DNA of 64,000 nt, from the NCBI GenBank assembly GCA_026874595.1, contig CM049318.1, forward strand, positions 49,690,750-49,754,749, in the 5' to 3' direction. Every line of letters begins with the position of its first letter. Position 1 is the stretch's first letter. The translations under genes were made by a program, and so were the position numbers. Source of the DNA: Sipunculus nudus. Taxonomy: Eukaryota; Annelida; Sipuncula; Golfingiida; Sipunculidae. The notes under the pieces were generated by a model, which saw only the letters and a program-made list of their open reading frames with translations, was not told where the DNA came from and searched no databases. Positions 47,146 to 58,584 of this stretch are shown one piece after another.

Positions 47146-50100
47146 TCTGAATGGTTGAATTGTCTTTATCAAGTAAAGCGATGATAATATGTTTTTCCTG
47201 ATCAAGAAATCTATATTAATGAGCTAGATTATTTTTCAGATATAAACACATTCACTGCCAAGCCCATGTTCACACCCAGTGCCAGGGCCATACACAGGAA
47301 CCCCTGCAGCTCTGAGAGCTGCAGTGGTACCAAGACTAGGTGCTAATTACCTGATAATAAGGTTTGACTTTGGATAAAACAGGGACAATAAAACTCGGGG
47401 GAGGTGTGAAGTTGGGCACTGAGCCAAATGACCGAGAGTAGTCAAAGCAAGGCTCCGGTGGACTGGTCTCATAGCGTCTACGTTGACACCAGCATAAAGC
47501 TAACAACTGATTCAAATAAAGATCTATATTGATTGTAAATGATGAACGAATAGAAAATGTTTATGTTGGCACGAATACTGAATTGGGAAGTGTCAAATGA
47601 CTGAAAGGCACTAACATATATAGGCCTATATATGTCTAACCAAAATAAATTTTATACCGGTAATTATCCAAGATTTCCTGATCAATGCTTAGTTCTGCTA
47701 ATTAGTCAGGTGTTTGTTTGTACTAGGCCTGATACATGATCGTATTTAAGAAAATATTCCTAAGTTTTTCACATTTGTTACAGTTGTTGACCTTGTTTTT
47801 TGCATGCGGATATAAAGTACTTTGCATTTGCAACTGATCAGTATTATTCTCTGAATTCCTTAATGCGGCTGGTAACATGAATCGTGTCAGTTCAATAGGT
47901 GATGAAACGTTCCGTTTTCTTTATTCATGATACCCAGAAAACATGTATGCCATACGAATTGCGTTCAATGGCCCAGATCACCACTATGCATCCAAAATGA
48001 GTAACATGAAAGTCAAATCGCGGATACTAAAACAAAGCTTGGTATTTCAGAAATGTGTGAACATAAGAAAACTGTCTGAGTAGAGCATTGTGGGTAATCA
48101 CACATTCTTTACTGGACAGAACGCCAAAGAGTAGGTTTCTTGGGATGCGGCATCTAGATATAAACTACGATATATCGATAATATCGCTTAGCCCTGGCAT
48201 CGTGTGTGGTTCAGGTACGGTTGACTCACTGAAAAGCCCAAGCTTGCTTTCAACTTGGGTAACCTTTATTCGATTTTTTCGTAGTAATCTTTTCACAACA
48301 CATTACTTTACCCGGTTAATCCATCGGAACAAATTAATCAACGGTGTCACGAAACACACTGTGTCTTGTTAAAAACTGTTTAAGACTTTTAAGATGCTTG
48401 CGTTCATTTTTGTGCTGTGTCTTCATGGTGATGCTTGGTAATTTCCACCGTGCCTCCACATAACGCCCCACCTGTTTTTTGCTCGAAATATCTAACATAG
48501 GATTACAGTTCTATAAGAAGATTTAGAATATTGTTTGCATGTGTATCTGTAAAAATATGAAAAGCGGCTTTTCAGATAGACCTAAGCAACTACGAGTGCG
48601 TGCATGTTACAAAATTAATCAACTATTTACAGTCTGAACGCTGCCTGCAATTCAAATTAAAAACATCTTTTTTATTATAATTGCCGGAGTTAGCACTAAA
48701 CAATGGTCACGCTACTCCGGAAATGTCCGTTGCTTTTGTGTAAAGGTGATGGGAAGGATGGTCAAGTTTGTCCTAACGGACAGGGGTTATTTAATATATT
48801 TTCCCATAAATTTAGTAGGAATATAAATCTATCAGACACTACGTGTATCCACCGGATGAGCTCGAACCTTGCAAAACCCGTCTCTGAAGAACCCGGTCAA
48901 AGTCGGGTTTATCTGTCTCAACGCAAAAATATGTTTTAATGATGACTGTTGCAATATGGTAAAAATGCATTGACAATGTGTCACGTAGATAGGTCGGCGG
49001 TCGAACTCGGGCCACAAATTTCTAATTCCGCTGAGCGGAATTTAGTCCCCGTTGGTTTATTCGGCTGTTGGCAACTTCACTCAAAATGGTCTAAACTGAT
49101 TTTGTTTTATTCATTAGTCATAGATTCATCGAATCCGTTTTTGTAAATTTTTCCCTCATGTGCATGTACATATGTGCCTTAATTAAGACCGTCTTTGCCG
49201 GCAGAGCTGGCCTGTGAGTTTAAGAACCTTGACATACATTTCTCTCGAGTTTTATTAATATATTTCCTGAACGTACGTAGCAAACAAATGTTTGATCTGC
49301 TGATATAGTTTGGATCACGTATTCTCTTTGCTTGTGTTTTTATTCGGTATGCTGATGAACGTTTTATTATATCATTTCACCAGCAACATACTCAGACTTG
49401 TGAAAGGCTGATTTCGTTCTCTTGAACATTAAATCTATATATAATTGAAAGGTTGCGATATTACCCTGTCATTTCTATTTTTATATGGACACCCGGGGTA
49501 CTTCTTGCCGGCGAGCTAAAAAGCGCATTTCTTCAGCATCACATCTGTGTTGATAATGTACCATGATTAAACACCCGTTTGGTCTCAGTGTGTACGCTTT
49601 GCTTTCAGAATACAATCACCTGAATGAAAATGTAGTTCAAACCTGTGTACTATAAGAATTGCCACACAATAGAATAATAAATAGAAAAATCAGATTCATT
49701 TTATTACTCTCCAGAGGCGTGAGTCCAAGGGAAAAGGAGTTGTAAGCTGCTTCGAATGACACTAACCATATATTGAATGTGCCAGATAATGAGCAAAACA
49801 TAATTTAACAAGTTTACTAAATTTCAAATGTTGAATTATTCAGGATTTTCTTGTGAATTTGCAGGTCATCAGACAAATATTTTACACACCTTCCCGCTTG
49901 ATTCAAGGTTTATATTTACAAAACCGCCCCTAAATTAAAACTGCAACTTCAAACCAAATAAAGTCTAAGTGCTGTTAAACTTGATTTAAATGCTTCACGG
50001 TTTTCCTATGCAGAGTTTAATTGAATCAGGCTGTGTGTTTTTGTGTATTAAAGCTCTGAGTTTTATGAATGTAAATTTTAAAAAGGTTCAAGCATTGTTT

Positions 50101-50569
50101 TGTATACCAGTCCACTCTCGTCTAAAATAGACCAGCAGTCAATTACCATCTCTACACAGGATTACATCTCGCCCAAAAAATTGTACATGACATTGCAAAT
50201 ATTAAGAATATTACAATCTTCTGAAAAATTTGTAGTTTGCGATTAAATGATTACCGTTCAAGTCTGAAAAAGGCATATAAACAACTGATTTAATGTTTTT
50301 GAAAACTCATCATTCCTGGTTGCGTTTCTTGAGTCGTTGTCAACTTTGTATGTACGGAAGCATACGACATGGATTTCATTTATTTTAAAGGATCAATCAG
50401 TTGCTGATCATTCTAAAACGTCAGATAAACGTAAAGACATTGTTTTCTTGCGCAAATCGTCAATTCATGATCTGGGATCCAATCTAGTCGCGGGGTTGCT
50501 AATATTTTATGTGTTTGAATACCTAAACAATGTAGGAGTTCAAAGTCTTATTCATATTTTTTTCCCGAA
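47146..50569. other. Intergenic DNA, no supported gene
   Basis: A 94-codon plus frame (48088-48372) and opposing frames at 48703-49017 have no motifs. A short near-palindrome, AACCCGGTCAAAGTCGGGTT, lies at about 48890-48909. Confidence 0.5.
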
Positions 50570-51030
50570 ATACGGTTTGCTGCAGCAGAATGCAGTATGC
50601 GGTATAAATATCGTGCGGGGCATTTTCCTTACGAGTGGGAAACACCGCAGTATGGGACCTCTTATGTAAAAAACAACTATAGGTCACGCTTTATTCATTA
50701 CTTTAAATATATGGTAACCGCGGTATGCGGATCCAATACACCACTTGGAATTCTATTTTAGGGCGTGTTCAATACCGCATTCCCAGTAAGTGGTTTATAA
50801 TAAGTAGAGCGAAATAAGTAGAGCGAAATATTCCTCTTTCGCACACCACATTGTTACGAAGACAAATTGTTGAGGGGAAAAATCCTGGGCCGATCCCGGT
50901 TTCGAACCCAGGTCGGTGGCGCACAAGTCCGGCGTACCAACCAAGCTTCACTAGCGAGACAGTTCGGTCCGCTTTTATGTCACCCCGTAACAACATGTTT
51001 CATATACCGCATACCGCGCCAATCAAACAC
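50570..51030. repeat. Cluster of GCGGTAT/ATACCGC words around a SINE fragment
   Basis: GCGGTAT or its complement, or close variants, appears at about 50599, 50646, 50717, 50776, 51005 and 51012. It is embedded in words such as ATGCGGTATAAAT and ATACCGCATACCGCGCC. A short direct repeat AAATAAGTAGAGCG lies at about 50799-50828. It may be a diverged inverted repeat. Confidence 0.35.
50870..50995 (-). mobile_element. tRNA-like SINE, family F, copy with B box
   Basis: On the minus strand TTGTTACGGGGTGACATAAA, then CGGACCGAACTGTCTCGCTA, a TTGGTTGGTACGCCGG segment and B-box TGGGTTCGAAACCGGG. The first part matches 25715-25800. The frames at 50769-51102 are shadows of this and its surroundings. Confidence 0.6.
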
Positions 51031-51454
51031 AGCTCCGAGGTCATATCGAGATTTTCCCTTCGGATAACTGCAGGAACGGAGGCCCAGTGCCACAACCGTT
51101 AAGCTATGTCGTATTTGTCTCCGTTGTGTACTTTAGTCAGTTCACATATGTAACATTTCTTTCGAGATTATTGAAAATAAGGTTATTATTACATATTAAT
51201 TCTGATGCAGTGAGGTCTATCTTAAGATTAGCCAATACACTTTCTGTCATAAATGAAAATAGATATGACAGGTCTGCGAACACAAATCTGATGTAACGCT
51301 GCCCTGGTACCGCATGGGAAATGGGCTTATCGAACAAGCCAAAACGTCATATAAAGGTGAATAATACAATAACTATACATGTGAAACTGAGGACGGCATA
51401 AGCCTTGTAATATTGAAAAGAATACTGTCTTTTCTTGCTTAGTCTTCAGTTTGT
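51031..51454. other. AT-rich DNA, nothing recognised
   Basis: Opposing 66-69 codon frames at 51087-51337 have no motifs. Confidence 0.5.
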
Positions 51455-51735
51455 ATGGCGTTCTAGATTTGTACATTTTCCTGTTTCATTTTGTACATTT
51501 CTCAGTTTAATTTCAAGATGAAGGCTTTGAATATATTTCAGTTTCATTTCAAGGTGAAAGCTTTGTACATTGTCTCGTGTTTAATTCTTGATGAAGGCTT
51601 TGTGCATTTTCTCGTGTTTAATTCTTGATGAAGGCTTTTTACATTTTCTTGTTTGTATTTCCAAATCAAGGCTTTCTACATTGATCAGTTTCATTTCTAG
51701 ACGAAGGTTTTGTACATTTGTTGGTGCTATTTAAA
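51455..51735 (+). repeat. 36-37 bp minisatellite
   Basis: Seven to eight units near GATGAAGGCTTTGTACATTT plus TCTCGTTTCATTTC. The AAGGCTTTG word (or a one-base variant) starts at 51521, 51557, 51594, 51631, 51668 and 51704, giving spacings of 36, 37, 37, 37 and 36. The central units are most alike and the outer ones degrade. Stops prevent a long frame, so it is non-coding. Confidence 0.88.
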
Positions 51736-52079
51736 CCATGGAGTGCGGTAATATTGAGTACAGTGAGCAAATATAGGATTTACACGTAGCACTAAATGTA
51801 CAGAAACTATTAAATTCCAGGGATACTTCTTTGTGATAGAAAGTAGCAATGCTTTTAAAACAGCCACATATGCAGGTAGTTCTGAGCACTTATTTATATT
51901 TTTTTTAAAGTGTTACTTTAATTTAATCTCATTATCGATAATTACAGTTGCAATCAAATATAACTTAATTAAATCTAATTATCGGTAGTTGAATTAGCAA
52001 TTAAATACACCTTTATCAAGTTTTCCATATTGATGATTACAACTGACATTTGACATACATTTTTTCTGGTATGACATTT
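51736..52079. other. AT-rich DNA, nothing recognised
   Basis: No gene or matched repeat. Confidence 0.5.
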
Positions 52080-52086
52080 ATCGAAC
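52080..52086 (+). repeat. Target-site duplication (left copy) of the MITE
   Basis: ATCGAAC, identical to 52605-52611 on the other side of the element. Confidence 0.85.
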
Positions 52087-52604
52087 CACGGGCCCTTGAA
52101 TTGCTATTAGTGGAGATTTCGGTTAAATTTGTTACTTTTCTGCTTCATTTCATTATAGCTATTACTTATCTGACATTTACCTAGCGTTTTTCGCACTATA
52201 TGGTCCATTTTTTATTATATACTTAAAATTTGAGATAGGCAGGCATGAAGCCACCATTGTTTGACCCGACAGCCATGGCATAGCAACCGAGGACGCACTT
52301 TCTGATTGGTTGATATGTCTGCTACTGGAGTCTTCAGATGGTGACACCGCTGACGTAACCATGGTTCAGCCAATCACTCATGTAGTCCAAATGTAGCCTG
52401 AAACCGATGTGCCATGGCTGTCGGGTCTGACAACGGGGGCTTCTTGCCAGCCTATCTCAAATATTAAGTAAATCATAAAGAGATGGAATATATAATGTGA
52501 AAAACGCTAGGAAAATGTCAGATAAGTAATAGTTATAAGGAAATGACCCAGAAAAGTAACAAATTTAAACAAAATCTACACTAACAGCAATTCAAGCGCC
52601 TGTG
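52087..52604. mobile_element. 518 bp MITE with long terminal inverted repeats and a 7 bp target duplication
   Basis: The left end CACGGGCCCTTGAATTGC and the complement of the right end CACAGGCGCTTGAATTGC start inverted repeats that extend about 190 bases inward (TTAAATTTGTTACTTTTCTG, CTATTACTTATCTGACATTT, CCTAGCGTTTTTC, GAGATAGGC, CCGACAGCCATGGCA all pair). Perfect ATCGAAC flanks lie at 52080-52086 and 52605-52611. The central 130 bases have no open frame. The CA-G type ends with a 7-8 bp duplication suggest a non-autonomous hAT-like or P-like element; the superfamily is inference. Confidence 0.9.
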
Positions 52605-52611
52605 ATCGAAC
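52605..52611 (+). repeat. Target-site duplication (right copy) of the MITE
   Basis: ATCGAAC, identical to 52080-52086. Confidence 0.85.
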
Positions 52612-53084
52612 GTAAATTCCCTGATCCAATTTCTGATGTTTACGTTTATGTATATTTGCTTTCTCAAAATATATCTTAAAATGTCTTACTGATATTTATA
52701 TTTATAGTAGCGTTATGTGTATACGGTATATTTTGCTACGTTTCCATGGGTCGCAAATGTAAAAGTTAGAAAAAGTTCTAAAACTTCTAAACGCAAAGCA
52801 AACAATCAAAAAAGGAGAAGGGGGTTGCCAAAACGCTGATTAAACGTACGCTCAGCGTAATATTGTGTCTGCATAATAAAGCTACGTCCGTGTAACTTCT
52901 ATGGAGATGATCGCGTATAGTATGGTGTTGTATACTGGAAACATAATACCTTATTTTCTTAAACCTTATATATACTTAACTGAAATATATTTGAAATGTA
53001 ATTGAATATGCATATTTGTAATGTGTCTTCAGACGCTGACATATTTGAAATTAATCATGTAGATGCCAAAAGCATATGTATGTA

Positions 53085-53123
<39 letters not shown>

Positions 53124-55190
53124 TTATATATATTTAAATATATAAATATATGTGGGTGTGTGGGTATGTCTGCGAGTCCCCCCCCCCCACACACACACAA
53201 ACACACACTGGAGGATAAATGACGCCACTGGTCATATCTGTAGACGTCACGTGAATTCAGGCTTACTTAGCGTACATAAATATTAATGGTAATTCCTGCT
53301 ACGAAATGTAATTATAATGTAATGCCTCTAAGATGAATGTATGACCTTGTTAATCTACACACTATCGCTAATCACGCCACATACACCAATGGTGGCAAAC
53401 AGAAAAAAACACGTAAGTTAAGGTGGCCGGTTGCACATATGTGCGGAAATTAAAAGGTCACTAGCCTCAAAAGGACATTTGTAAACTCTGGTTTCACTGA
53501 CTTGCAACCAGAAATCTGTGTTTAATGGTTTTAAATGGTTATTTTATAGAGTCCCCCACATGGATCGACGGTGGAATCGGCGTTTTCTCCCCTATTTTCA
53601 TGAAAGGATACAGGGGTTATGTTTGGTGAATGGATGTCAGATATCCGAATGGCCCCTTTTTAGTGTTTTTACTTTTTATTTTCTCGATGACGAGACTAGT
53701 GATTGAATGGGGCCACACTGAACACCTCTGAACATAATATTTATTCAAAATACTATCAATCTTAAACCCATTTAAAGTGGAAGTACACTACTTAACCAGA
53801 CTCCTTTGTTGCGGTACTCGATCTACATATTTTTTTTAAAGGTTATTTCTTTAGCAGGTCATATTCCTTGATGTATACATATGTGTTGCGGGAAGCGTAC
53901 CTAATTCGAGGACATATAATAACACAGACTCCGACGGATAACGTAAAACTTTGAATATGAAAGCCCTGACCATCAGGGAATAACAACGTTATAAACGTCC
54001 TTTGGAGAACTTTTTCCTTATATAAGATCATGTTCCACAGTGTGGGTTGTCGTAAAAATCATTCCTCTCCCGTTAGCTTGGGTAATATTACGACATGCCC
54101 CATTACGACGTAGGTCCCATTTACTATGGTATAGTAATAATGGATTTTATCCCAGCGTTTCGTTTTGCCGAATAATATATTACAACGCCAAACATATCAA
54201 TGGTCAAATATCATCTTATGCTGCAGGGACAGCTTCAATTTGAATTTGGATATAAACCTAAGGTTATTACGCTGGTCGCCGAGAGGTTTGTGGTAATGCC
54301 AAACACAATGTATCGATTTACTTTTGAATTAAATTGTCTGTATAGGCAATCAATTTAAGCATGCATGATGTATGGCTGGGAATGAAAAACGAACGTGAGG
54401 TGTGATCGCTTTATTAATACGCGTATCAGAAAATCCATAGAACTAAACAGGGGCGGATTCCGGAATTTGCGAAGAATGGGGCTTACTTTTCCACAATAAT
54501 ACCCTTTGATAGGTCTGTAATACTAATGTCCGTTCATAGGTCCACAATTCCTTTGAGAGTGTCTAGTCTTTAAATTACGAGAAAAATCTGCACGAAAGTT
54601 AAATTCTCGCATTAAGGGGAGGAGGGGGGGGGGGGGTTAACCAACAAAATGCCCTGCGGATCAAGTAAATAATCCTTTTCCAACCTAACATTTAAATAGA
54701 GTACAAACCCATGCAATGGCTACTCTTTATATGCAAAAGATTAAATCAAAAATTGTAATTTTGGTGATATTCAATAAACGCATCATCTATACTCATATTT
54801 TAAGACGTTTATTAGATATTGTTTTCTTTAAATTTAATGATAAACCTGGCCTAGTTTTCTAACCGAAATGAAACACATAATTGGATGTTTTCGGCGAATC
54901 TTTACTCTTTATTTTTATACCACTTATCTTCCTGAGACAGCCATCATGTGTTTTTTACTTTTTTTCTATGATTTGATGTATTTCCTAATTACCTGGTCCT
55001 CAAAGTCACTCCAGATAAGAAATATATTCTATTCCCCCGAGTACCAATTATGAATACGGTATAGAGGAGACTCTGAAAACGACGCCTGAGGCAAATTTTG
55101 TTCATTAGACAATTTCAAGCAAATCTGGCATGTGCATGATTAGATACATAGTTTAAAATAGGATGTTTAATGATCTGTTTGCTCTGTCTG
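52612..55190. other. Intergenic DNA, no supported gene
   Basis: Simple repeats at 53088-53118 (AT)n and 53178-53199 (C tract into CA units), and a G tract near 54620-54638. Frames of 60-70 codons have no motifs. The right part could be intron upstream of 55201. Confidence 0.5.
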
Positions 55191-55200
55191 TTATTTACAG

Positions 55201-55274
55201 CCATGAAGGTAAAGGATGAGGAATATCCAGTTGTAGATGAGAGACTTGTTAATGACTGGAGATCCATCATTTGA
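55201..55274 (+). CDS. Probable terminal coding exon, unidentified protein
   Basis: An acceptor with a pyrimidine-rich tract (GCTCTGTCTGTTATTTACAG) is followed by 23 open codons and a TGA at 55272-55274. They read MKVKDEEYPVVDERLVNDWR, then S, I, I. The composition is charged and balanced, unlike the AT-driven chance frames around it. AATAAA follows at 55308-55313, about 35 bases after the stop, the usual layout of a compact 3' end. The exon starts in phase 1 (CC before the ATG codon), so the preceding exon should end after the first base of a codon. The ATG here is likely an internal methionine and not a start. I recognise no family. A link to the candidate gene at 37573 (its 37717 donor is phase 1) is possible but unproven. 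Confidence 0.38.
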
Positions 55275-55307
55275 GCTTCAATTTTGTTCAAAGAAGAAGA
55301 AAACCGA

Positions 55308-55313
55308 AATAAA
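55308..55313 (+). terminator. Candidate poly(A) signal
   Basis: AATAAA in GAAATAAAGTCGGG, 34 bases after the stop codon of the exon at 55201-55274. Confidence 0.4.
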
Positions 55314-55364
55314 GTCGGGACATACTAGTTTGCTGCAGTTTTATTAATTTTATTAATTATTAAT

Positions 55365-55680
55365 AGAAATCTGCATTCTAAGGAATTCAAGGCTCCTCCA
55401 TTGTGGGGAGCTCCGAAAAGCGTTTTTGCCTTCTTTTATTCGGCACATATTCCCAGGTTCGTACATAAGTGACTGAACTTTTGTGAATATTCCTTGATGA
55501 CGCTCCTGCATCCGGATCATGTACCGGGAACACATCAAAATCTAATCGATTCTTCATTTGGCCGTTTCCGAAATGCAATGAAAGTTTCATGAGATTCTGT
55601 TCACGACTGCGTGAGTTTCACACACACTAACACATACACGTGATGAACGCATACCTTTACTTGCAAGTTAATGGTTATAA
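55365..55680 (+). repeat. Dispersed (CA)n-tailed repeat, family C, copy 6
   Basis: AGAAATCTGCATTCTAAGGA start, GTGAATATTCCTTGATGACG, GATCATGTACCGGGAACACA, TCAAAATCTAATCGATTC, CCGAAATGCAATGAAAGTTT, GATTCTGTTCACGACTGCG, and an AC-rich tail (55620-55640). It is one of the two fullest copies. The opposing frames inside (55353-55590) are shadows. Confidence 0.7.
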
Positions 55681-56629
55681 AAGTAGGCGACTACTCTGGA
55701 GTACAGTTTTAATATTGTAAGGTGTCCGAAATACAACAACAAACAGGGTCCGTGACTAACACGAGCCAAACATCTGGCATATATGATGATAAACCGCCTT
55801 TGACTTGTTCTTTATACAAACTAGATAGCCCTAGAGTAAATGGAACCACCATTGTTGTTCATATGCCAGCTGGTCTTTTCTTTGTACAATTTATTTCTCC
55901 TTGTAAGAATGCTTCCAAAGGGCAATGAGATTGTATAGAAAGCATTGCATGCCGGAATTATGTGTTCCTTTCTTGATTTGCCTCGCGGAAACTACAAATT
56001 AATCTATCTTTTGAAAACACCAGCGGGCCTCCCGTGTAACGAGCTGTCAAGGAATGTTAAACTCTAGCATCAGTCATAAAAATGTTGTCCACCTAAAGGG
56101 GGATAAGCATGCCTATAAAAACAGAAGTGCCGCATCCCGACTAATTTATCAATATTTCATCGTAGAATTCTTTGTAAAGTTTTATTTGCTTCCTATGGGG
56201 ATTTTTTATGTTCTTTGGGGGCTTATTTCGAATGTCCCCGAAAAAAACACACTGACTGGATTCTCACAATATTATCGGCTTCCATTATGCAAGGAAACTT
56301 CAGGACGCCCACGCGAAAGTTAGCCGATTTTACCCCGAGGTGCGTTTTTTATTGCAGTGTCATTGGGTCATCGTTTCCCAGTGTCAGGCAGGGTTTTACC
56401 ACAAGAATGGATCAGTCTGGCTCTTCTTGTAACTTCATTTCCCCTAGGAAAAAATATTAATGAGTATATAATGATGATTTAAACCAAAGAAACTTTGAGA
56501 TACACTTCGTTATTATATAAATACTCTACTAAAAAAGAATTTTTATAAGTCAATGTCTCCCACTGTAAAAATATCATTCGCAAAAGTAAAAGCAGACAAA
56601 TGATATAAAAAGGTAACGGTCGTCAGTAA
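55681..56629. other. Intergenic DNA, no supported gene
   Basis: Plus frames of 68, 89 and 81 codons (55722-56460) have no motifs. Confidence 0.5.
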
Positions 56630-56661
56630 CCCCCCCCCCCCCCCCCCAAAAAAAAAAAAAA
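56630..56661. repeat. Compound homopolymer C(n)A(n)
   Basis: About 18 C followed by about 14 A. Confidence 0.95.
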
Positions 56662-56795
56662 GTTCATGAGCTTACAAGGAATAATCGTTTTTCTGCTGTC
56701 AGTAAGGGGCCCTATGTCATTGTGGGCAACAAAATGTGTGTCATGTTTACTAAAACCTTACTCGTTCACTTTTCCCCCTTTTAGACCATTTTTTT

Positions 56796-57287
56796 TCATG
56801 CCAGAGACGATAGACGGCGCTGAAAGTTCACCCATTGTAGTATACAGTATAAACGTAGTTTATTTATAGCTGGCGTTACCATAACACAGTCGCGACATAA
56901 TGTAAAATTTCTAATGATGTATATAAAAATATAGGGATGACCCCCTAGAACACAACTTGCATTGTTCTCGACATTTATACACAAAACACGGGCATTCCGA
57001 GGCGTGGCCAAAGAGAAGTCCCGTGTAAGACATCCCATCTGCTCGTTCTCATACACCCTTATATAGACACTGGGTTCTTCCAGCGGGGGTTCCGATAGGC
57101 AGGACAGGGAGCAGAACAGAGGGCAGCTGGGGGACCAGGTGCGTGAAGGAGACGTGTTAGTTAAGCAACGACGATGTAAGTAGCCAGCAACTCTCCGTCT
57201 CTTTCCTACGGCTCTTCCCGAGGACTGGCAGTAAACCAACATTTGGCATAGTAAAACAACCATTCTAAACTTGGACCTCTTGGCCAT
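56796..57287 (-). other. 164-codon open frame starting with a signal-peptide-like leader, unidentified
   Basis: The ATG at 57285-57287 (context GATATGG) begins MAKRSKFRMVVLLCQMLVYC, which has a basic start and a hydrophobic core, followed by SSGRAVGKRRRVAG. The GKRRR could be a dibasic amidation and cleavage site as in peptide-hormone precursors. Beyond about residue 45 the frame loses secretory character and overlaps TATA-like TATATAAGG at about 57058-57066 on the same strand, so the real exon, if any, probably ends earlier; no strong donor is visible. A longer version of this frame begins 8 codons upstream at 57311. A plus-strand GTAAGT donor at 57175-57180 with TATATAG upstream offers a competing plus-strand reading. 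I give no function. Confidence 0.22.
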
Positions 57288-57409
57288 ATCAGTGATACAT
57301 AAAGCTTTCAATATCGTTTTTGTCTTTTATTTGGGGTAAAATCATACAATTGGCGAGCGTATCAACTTACAAAACCTCCTCTGTGGGAAGCGGTATGAAC
57401 CTTTCTCCT

Positions 57410-57438
57410 CCCCCCCCCCCCCCCCAAAAAAAAAAAAA
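57410..57438. repeat. Compound homopolymer C(n)A(n)
   Basis: About 16 C followed by about 13 A. Confidence 0.95.
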
Positions 57439-58584
57439 TCGGAAGCATATTATTCTAAAGGTATCTCTGCGGTATGTCCCATCGAGAAAATGATAGATAG
57501 AGAGCTACCTAAATATTAATGTACAATTAAGTCACGTCCATTCATCCAACTCTGCATCCAGCCGAACTTTAAACATAAGGGCCAGTCAGTTCCTCCAAAC
57601 GGTCACGAAGTCCTTAAAGGACCGCCATAGTATTTTATTCGGGCTTTAATTTTACACCGTGACTGCTAAACGTCACCACTGTCAGTTGTAATGTGGATTT
57701 AATGATGTGTGATCGATTTTTGTGGTTAGTCGAGATGAGCATTTTAATGTATATATATTAGGGAGCCATATTATTAGCTTAAATTTTTTAATTGATTAAT
57801 CCTTAAGCGTTACAATAACACCCTTAGAACTACGCGTGTTCGGAGATATGGAGAACTCTTCTAAAGTGAAGGCGAAAAATGTCGTTTATGATTTTGCAAG
57901 TGTTGGGCAAAAAAAACAACAAGATGGCGGGTGGGAGTACTCGCCTCTGTGTTTTTATGGGATATTTTACCGGAATCAATCCGTAAATAACAGCTTAAAT
58001 ATGCCATGATGAACGTAAATTTTATATATACTTACATGATTCGAACTAGGATCGGTACATGCACATTAAGAATTCATACAGTCATTTCAAACGTTGTTGG
58101 TAGCACGGACTCTAGTACAGCAATGTAAAAGGTTTATAATCTAATAAGTTTCCACCTGCTGTCCATGAATTTTCAATTATTCGATATATATACATGTCAG
58201 TTCTGTTGCGGAAACAAGTTGTGTTTCTCCCTATTAGTGTGACCGTGTTCAGTGTAAATTATTGAGGAATGACCGGGTTTTTAGCGAACGCCAGGTTTAG
58301 GGGGTAAATTTAAGTGAGATTCGCATGGTATTCTTTATAAATTTCAATTTATTTTCAAACAAAAATATGAAAATCGTTTCTTTTGGTTGTTACAGTAAAA
58401 TAAAGATGAGGGTAGCCGCTTTGATCGGTCACTGTTAGTGAGTTTTATCAGCCTGGCTACCCCCGCTGTGCCATATGCTGCAATGGTTGACTTGTGACGT
58501 CATGCCAGAGACGCTTGTACATTTCAGTCACACCCCGAGAGATGGAATGCTGGACATGTTCATTTCAAACATGTATATTTCACT
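57439..58584. other. AT-rich DNA, nothing recognised
   Basis: No gene or matched repeat. Confidence 0.5.
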
